A DNA stretch of 55,049 nucleotides from Planctomycetota bacterium (GTDB lineage Bacteria; Planctomycetota; UBA1135; UBA2386): contig JAPYTD010000020.1 in the NCBI GenBank assembly GCA_029936315.1, positions 1 to 55,049 on the forward strand, in the 5' to 3' direction. This document shows, piece after piece, positions 50,817 to 55,049 of the stretch. Each line of letters opens with the position of its first letter. Positions within the stretch are counted from its first letter, which is position 1. The notes below the pieces were generated by a model. That model saw only the letters and a program-made list of their open reading frames with translations. It was not told where the DNA came from and searched no databases. The position numbers and the translations under genes are program-made.

Positions 50817-51983
50817 TTACCGCAAGGCGCTGGCCTTGCCCTCGATGCCGACCAGAGAGGCCTTGCCGTCCCTCAGAACCAGCGCACGCACGTTGGCTGG
50901 CTCGGTCCAGGGCACATCGATCGGGATCAGGCCGCCGTCAAATCGGGTTCGCACCGCCGGGACTTGGGTGTGGCCAACGACAATGTGCTGCACGTTGCAC
51001 GCAACCAGCAGCTGTTTGAACTGTGCGAGTGTCGGCGTCGGCCCGAAGGTGAGGGCATGTTCTGCAAAGAAACCTCGGTACCAAAGTGGCCCAGATTGCC
51101 CCCAACAGAGTTCGAAGATGCGCGGGTCCGCGAACCGGGTTGGTGGCACACCGAGGAACTGGCGCACAGTCGCATTGATGCGGTCGTAGTCGAGCTTCTT
51201 GCCGACGGTGAACTGCGAAAGACCCGCATGCACAAACAGGTAATCGCCGACGCGCTCGATGCAGTTGCACGACCGCATCCACCTACCAATCACCGTGTCC
51301 GGGCCGACCAAACCCTCACACGGCAACTTCATCAGCTCGGCGACAGCGAAGTACTTCGGATGCGTGTAGCGAACATCGCCACCCATCATCATCGCTTCGT
51401 GGTTGCCAACCACGAAATGCACATGGCCGCCCGCAGCCTGTGCTTCGTGTGACAGTCGGTAGAACAGCCACAGCGTCTCGGTGACCTGGTCGCCGCGATC
51501 CACCATGTCGCCAACACCGACCAGATGGCCGGTGCCAAACGCCCAATGCCCCTTCTTGTCGACAACGCCGCTGTTGGTCAAGAACTTGAGCAGTGCGTCG
51601 TACTCACCTTCGACATCGCTCAACGCGAGCAACTTCGCCGGCATGTCCCACTGACTCTTCGGCGGCTCAGGCTTCTTCAAGACGAGGCGATCGCCAAGCA
51701 GGTGCGCAAACTCGGGGATGACGATCGGAACCCCGGCAGCGAACGTTCGCGTCTGCAGTTTGCCACTGACGACCCAGCGAGCAGTGACCGACTGATCCTT
51801 CTCCAAGAACAGGTGAGGACCGTCGTTGAGACCTGTCGGCTTTGCCGGCGACTGGACGACGGGATCCGCAGTGGGTTCCGAAGCGGGAACAACAACCGAA
51901 TCCATCTTCGGAACCGCCGGTGCACTCGACCCGCAAGACGCCAATACCGCGAGGACAGTGCCAAGGAAGAAAAGTCGGATCAC
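50817..51983 (-). CDS. Lipoprotein metallophosphoesterase (calcineurin/Shewanella-phosphatase-like)
   Basis: GTG 51983 gives 388 residues starting with a lipoprotein signal, IRLFFLGTVLAVLASC. An in-frame start at 52016 adds 11 residues. The metal motifs are clear: LLALSDVEGEYDALL, GVGDMVDRGDQ, VVGNHEAMMMGG, and VGHTQVPAV with the last His, plus VHAGLS. In this group of phosphoesterases the first motif has Asp-x-Glu-Gly in place of the usual DxHG. The N-terminal ~80 residues after Cys are Pro/Ser-rich. It would act on a phosphate ester or phosphoprotein outside the cytoplasm. Near pnt on the same strand but separated by 136 bp. Confidence 0.85.
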   Translation of the reverse strand: MIRLFFLGTVLAVLASCGSSAPAVPKMDSVVVPASEPTADPVVQSPAKPTGLNDGPHLFLEKDQSVTARWVVSGKLQTRTFAAGVPIVIPEFAHLLGDRLVLKKPEPPKSQWDMPAKLLALSDVEGEYDALLKFLTNSGVVDKKGHWAFGTGHLVGVGDMVDRGDQVTETLWLFYRLSHEAQAAGGHVHFVVGNHEAMMMGGDVRYTHPKYFAVAELMKLPCEGLVGPDTVIGRWMRSCNCIERVGDYLFVHAGLSQFTVGKKLDYDRINATVRQFLGVPPTRFADPRIFELCWGQSGPLWYRGFFAEHALTFGPTPTLAQFKQLLVACNVQHIVVGHTQVPAVRTRFDGGLIPIDVPWTEPANVRALVLRDGKASLVGIEGKASALR

Positions 51984-52591
51984 CCAACCACGGTACAGGG
52001 CCAGGCACCGAAACAACTCATTCGCTAGCGATCACCGCATGCGAAAACTGGCCGTTTCCGTGCATGCGCTCGTAGACGTTCCATAGCGTGCGGGTGATGC
52101 CCGAGGCGCAATTGCATGTTTCTGTGCCAGGCACCGTACACCGTGCGGATTGTTTGTTGCTTGGCGGCGCGCAGGGCGAACGCCACACGAAAGCTGCGCA
52201 AACGTGAACCACACACCAAGATCACGAGCACCATGGGGTGATGACCGAAGGACGCCGATCGCGATCGAGCGCAGCAAGCGTTGGATGCGCTGCGAGTCGG
52301 CGCCACTACTGATCGACGCGCACCTTTCGCATGCCGAGGATGCGCGCAAGTGACGGCAACGTAATCGTCGAACAAACGTACCGGCGGTGCGCACACTCGT
52401 GCCACGTCGACCGCGTGTCCCACGGTCGCTGCCATGTATTACGGCAGTGGGCAAACTCACCTTGCTCGCGATCGAAGCGCAGGGCAAAAGGCGGCGGGCG
52501 ATGGGTTACGTTGGGTTCACCTTGTTTCGTTGCGCGTCCGTAGCGCTCTCGGCGCCGACCTGAGGCGTCAACTAACCACCCAAGCCATCCC
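51984..52591. other. Long intergenic stretch without a convincing gene
   Basis: About 600 bases lie between two divergent genes. Open frames occur on both strands (up to ~150 codons), but they are Arg/Cys/Ser-rich, disagree with each other and show no motif. The left part carries a 22-nt imperfect inverted repeat (51994-52015 and 52117-52138). A decayed mobile element is possible, but no transposase could be recovered in any frame. Confidence 0.5.
51994..52138. repeat. Imperfect 22-nt inverted repeat pair, 101 bp apart
   Basis: Bases 51994-52015 match the reverse complement of 52117-52138 at 18 of 22 positions. Both arms share GCCAGGCACCG in the plus-strand reading (52000-52010 and 52126-52136). 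The left arm overlaps the 5' region of the phosphatase-like gene. The arrangement suggests the ends of a small inserted element. Confidence 0.45.
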
Positions 52592-53671
52592 ATGAAGACT
52601 CCGCTGCTCATCATCTGTTCCATGACCCTCGCCGGTGCCGCCTCCGCTCAGGTTGTCACCCTCGACAATTTCTCCATCGCCGGCGCACTCACTGCCAACG
52701 GCTGGACCGCGCACAGTGGTGCCGGCAACAAAGTGATCATGTCCGACGGCAACGTCGCCACGCTTGAGTTCGGCTCCGGCTCCGGTGAAGACGTCAACCT
52801 GTCGTTCGCGCCGTTCTCTGCCACCGCCACCATCTACGCCGCGTTCACGCTCAACGTGCCGTCCGGCAATCCGGTCAATCCTGACGCCAACGGCAGCTAC
52901 TTCGCGCACGTCAAGGCTGCGAACAACACCTTCCGCGCGCGCACCGGCCTCTTGAGCCCGGCCTCCGCTGGTGACTATGGTCTCGGCATCCACGCCAGCG
53001 GCAGCTCAATCGGCGCCGGCGCCCTCTGGCCGGCTGACCTGTTGTTCGACACGGACTACGAGGTCGTCATCAGTTATGACGCCGCCACCGGTGAGAGCAA
53101 GCTGTGGGTCGATGCGACCTTGATCACCGACCCGTCCGTCAGCCACACTGGCACCTCCGGCACGATCATCGAGCAGTTCGCATTGCGTCAGTCGGGCGAC
53201 CACAACGGTTTCATCACCGTCGACAACGTGGTCGTCGGGGGCAGCTTCGGCGACGTCACTGTCGTCGATCCGGCGAACCAATTCTTGCGCTCGGATTCAC
53301 AGGTCGGCTGCACGGGCCGGCCGTTGCACTTCACGTCGTCGATGGTGCCCGCCGACCCGACGGCCGCCGCGTCGTGGGCCAACGGCACGACCGCCGCAAT
53401 GACCGTCATCAACATGGACCCCGCGCTGAACATCGGCGTGCTCGTGTTCGGTTCGGCGACCATCAACCTGCCGATCTTCGGTGGCGTGTTGATCCCGTCA
53501 CCCGATGTCGTCCAGGTCGTGGTTGGCGCAGCGGGTTCGGCGACCGTCTCGGTGACGATCCCGCCGGGCCTGACCGGCGCGGCGTTCCTAACGCAGTTTG
53601 CAATCTTTGATACCTGCGTGCCGACCAGCGACCTCGTGTTCTCGAACGGCCAACTGCACATTCTTCCGTAG
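52592..53671 (+). CDS. Secreted protein with a lectin-like (LamG-type) first half
   Basis: The 359-residue protein has a signal peptide (TPLLIICSMTLAGAASAQ). A beta-rich domain of ~190 residues follows (VTLDNFSIAGALTANGW, VKAANNTFRARTGLL, TDYEVVISYDAATGESKLWVD, FITVDNVVVGG). This order is characteristic of concanavalin/LamG-like jelly rolls, which often bind sugars. The last ~130 residues form another beta domain with TSSMVPADPTAAASW and a final strand LVFSNGQLHILP, a C-terminal pattern common in secreted planctomycete proteins. The sequence is Ala/Gly/Thr-rich and low in charge, as in surface proteins. Ligand unknown. Confidence 0.78.
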   Translation: MKTPLLIICSMTLAGAASAQVVTLDNFSIAGALTANGWTAHSGAGNKVIMSDGNVATLEFGSGSGEDVNLSFAPFSATATIYAAFTLNVPSGNPVNPDANGSYFAHVKAANNTFRARTGLLSPASAGDYGLGIHASGSSIGAGALWPADLLFDTDYEVVISYDAATGESKLWVDATLITDPSVSHTGTSGTIIEQFALRQSGDHNGFITVDNVVVGGSFGDVTVVDPANQFLRSDSQVGCTGRPLHFTSSMVPADPTAAASWANGTTAAMTVINMDPALNIGVLVFGSATINLPIFGGVLIPSPDVVQVVVGAAGSATVSVTIPPGLTGAAFLTQFAIFDTCVPTSDLVFSNGQLHILP

Positions 53672-53983
53672 GTTGCCCGACGGCACTCCGGCCGCGACAA
53701 CGCGGTCGGGCCATGCCTCACCCAGGGCGTGTTGGCAAGCGCACCGACGTTCGACGCGAACGTCAACCACACGCCCCGCGTCATGCCGATCGTCTGCGCG
53801 ACGACGGCAGGCGCCGGCGGGCTCGCCAGCGCCAGCATGCTCGGCCAGGCGGGCCGGCATCGGCGTTGTTCCTCGGCCTTCCCCGACGCCGCCCGCTCGT
53901 CGTAGCCAATGCCGCGCCGACCGGGAGTTCTTCGGCCATTTCCATTGCGCGTTCTGCTGGCTAGCCGGCATCGTGATTGACCA
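53672..53983. other. Intergenic stretch, possibly a decayed secreted-protein fragment
   Basis: No intact gene is seen in these 312 bases. In the frame of the preceding gene APTFDANVNHTPRV appears (about 53740-53785), and in another plus frame GGPASALFLGL (about 53845-53880). Both resemble pieces of the C-terminal beta domain of planctomycete secreted proteins, but out of frame and followed by stops. It may be a remnant; the match is from memory of the pattern only. Confidence 0.3.
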
Positions 53984-54859
53984 ATGGCGGATCGTCTCAT
54001 TGTCGCAGAGGCCGGCACGTTGTTCGAAGTGCTGGCTCGGCACTTTGCCGACGGGAGCAAGCACGCTTGGAGCAAGAAGACCCTGCGGCAACGTTTGCGG
54101 TTCGGCTGCATCGACGTCAACGGCCACACGACGACCCGGCACAGTGATCCCGTCAAGCCCGGTGATGTGGTCGAGATCCACGCCACCTCTGCTGGCCGCG
54201 TAACGAAACGCACTGCCGTCGATCTGCCGGTACTGTTCGACGATGAACATCTGCTAGCAATCGACAAGCCGCTCGGGTTGTTGTCGGTCGGCAGCGACGA
54301 AGAGCGGCAACGCACTGCGTTGGTGCTGGCGCGCGAGGCAGCGAGTCGGCCGGGTCGTGCAGTTGCATTGTGGCCAATTCACCGACTAGATCGCGAGACG
54401 TCGGGAGTCTTGCTGTTTGCGCGATCGCGTGCGGTGCGCGATCAACTGCAGAAGGACTGGAGCAACACGGTCAAGGTCTACGTCGCCATCGTCGAGGGCT
54501 TGCCCGATCCTGCGGCTGGCACAATCGAGCAGCCTCTATGGGAAGACCAGAACCTGCGCGTGCGAGTTGGCGCGCACCCGGGGGCCAAGCAAGCGCGCAC
54601 GCGCTACCAGACCACGCACCGCGGGCCCTGCCGCAGCCAACTTGAGGTCCATCTCGATACCGGGCGCAAACACCAGATCCGCGCGCATCTCGCCTGGCTC
54701 GGGCACCCAATCGTCGGGGATGACCGCTATGGCACATCGGATGTACGGCTGTGTTTGCACGCACAGCGGCTGGTGGTTCGGCATCCCACGCACGGCCAGG
54801 ACCTGTGCATCGAAGCGCCGCTACCGCCGGTATTGCCACGTGCATTAACGCAGCGTTGA
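53984..54859 (+). CDS. RluA-family pseudouridine synthase
   Basis: These enzymes convert uridine to pseudouridine in rRNA or tRNA. The 291-residue protein has an N-terminal S4 RNA-binding domain (KTLRQRLRFGCIDVNG, VKPGDVVEIH). The catalytic domain has the conserved Asp in HRLDRETSGVLLFARS (about 131-146), preceded by LLAIDKPLGLLSVG. KVYVAIVEG and LEVHLDTGRKHQIRAHLAWLGHPIVGDDRYG follow in order. All are family signatures. The layout is that of RluC/RluD-type proteins; the target base is not predictable. Secure as to family. Confidence 0.93.
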   Translation: MADRLIVAEAGTLFEVLARHFADGSKHAWSKKTLRQRLRFGCIDVNGHTTTRHSDPVKPGDVVEIHATSAGRVTKRTAVDLPVLFDDEHLLAIDKPLGLLSVGSDEERQRTALVLAREAASRPGRAVALWPIHRLDRETSGVLLFARSRAVRDQLQKDWSNTVKVYVAIVEGLPDPAAGTIEQPLWEDQNLRVRVGAHPGAKQARTRYQTTHRGPCRSQLEVHLDTGRKHQIRAHLAWLGHPIVGDDRYGTSDVRLCLHAQRLVVRHPTHGQDLCIEAPLPPVLPRALTQR

Positions 54860-54913
54860 TCGGCTGCGCAACGAGCAGCGAGGTGGTCGTAAGACACCTA
54901 CACAACGTCCCTC

Positions 54914-55049
54914 ATGAAAGGTCTCGAAACCAAGGCCATGAGTGCCACGTGCTGGGGTGATGTCGCCGCCGTAGAGGTCCGCAATCCTCACTCCTTTGTG
55001 GAGGTGAAGATCCCCATTGTCTTCGATGTGCCTAGCGCGCAAGCCGCGG
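54914..55049 (+). CDS. 5' part of an unidentified gene, running off the window
   Basis: From ATG 54914 a frame stays open to the end of the window (45 codons). It reads like protein: METs at 1 and 9, then CWGDVAAVEVRNPHSFVEV and KIPIVFDVPSAQAA. Alternating hydrophobic residues suggest beta strands. There is no obvious ribosome-binding site, and ATG 54938 is another start. A minus-strand frame across 54845-55042 competes but looks less protein-like. I do not recognise the family from this fragment. Confidence 0.45.
   Translation, partial: MKGLETKAMSATCWGDVAAVEVRNPHSFVEVKIPIVFDVPSAQAA

Noticed and set aside
52025-52487. Minus-strand frames of 136-151 codons as genes or a transposase
   Set aside because: No transposase motif could be recovered in any frame, and the frames are Arg/Ser/Cys-rich with no start signal.
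54845-55042. 65-codon minus-strand frame at the right end
   Set aside because: It overlaps the RluA-type gene's end, and the opposing plus frame from 54914 looks more like protein.

Overview
The window is GC-rich bacterial chromosome, densely coding, with high GC at third codon positions and frequent GTG/TTG starts. The best guess for the source is a planctomycete (Planctomycetota). Evidence for this is the mix of several large secreted proteins of unknown function with plain signal peptides, a peptidase-MA-like lipoprotein, a SNF2/SWIM pair, a carbamoyltransferase/SxtJ/DUF5989/SGNH group, and an Alternative Complex III plus caa3 oxidase respiratory cluster. The assignment is inference from gene content, not from a marker gene. 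No rRNA, tRNA, CRISPR array, prophage or intact insertion sequence was recognised.

Layout. 1-10.3 kb: mostly minus-strand genes. These are a lipoprotein cut by the window edge, a GNAT protein, a thioredoxin-like gene interrupted by an in-frame TGA, an M48 peptidase behind a TPR-like secreted protein, an SDR-like protein, LemA, diaminopimelate epimerase (dapF), and two lipoproteins, one peptidase-like. 10.3-14.1 kb: a PIG-L deacetylase-like protein, a metallophosphoesterase and a membrane protein. 14.2-15.9 kb: parA-parB, with an exact 16-bp consensus parS inside parB, suggesting an origin-proximal location. 16-22 kb: a degenerate cyclophilin-like membrane protein, a small lipoprotein, an HNH protein and two large secreted proteins. 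22-28.4 kb: hemW, a primary-type sigma factor, two tandem DUF5989 proteins, SxtJ, a carbamoyltransferase and a divergent SGNH hydrolase. 28.7-41.8 kb: a co-directional respiratory cluster, actABCDEF, a small membrane protein, SCO, and caa3 oxidase subunits II-I-III-IV. 41.9-45.6 kb: SNF2 helicase and SWIM protein. 45.8-55 kb: a HEAT-repeat protein, proton-translocating transhydrogenase pntAa-Ab-B, a phosphatase-like lipoprotein, a secreted protein, an RluA-type pseudouridine synthase, and the 5' end of one further gene.

How the genes work together. The Act complex oxidises quinol and passes electrons through c-type hemes to the caa3 oxidase. That oxidase carries its own cytochrome c domain, and the SCO protein would metallate its CuA site. 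The transhydrogenase uses the resulting proton gradient to make NADPH. ParAB/parS segregates the chromosome.

The most notable single observation is at 1841-2914. Two reading frames that would normally be called as two fragments are one frame broken by TGA at a thioredoxin active site (UGPC). A hairpin matching the bacterial SECIS pattern starts 17 nt downstream. I read it as a probable selenoprotein. Other points of interest are the parS in parB, a long stem-loop upstream of the Act operon, strong hairpins without T-tracts in several spacers, a 13-bp tandem repeat across a stop codon, and several enzyme-fold proteins lacking catalytic residues.
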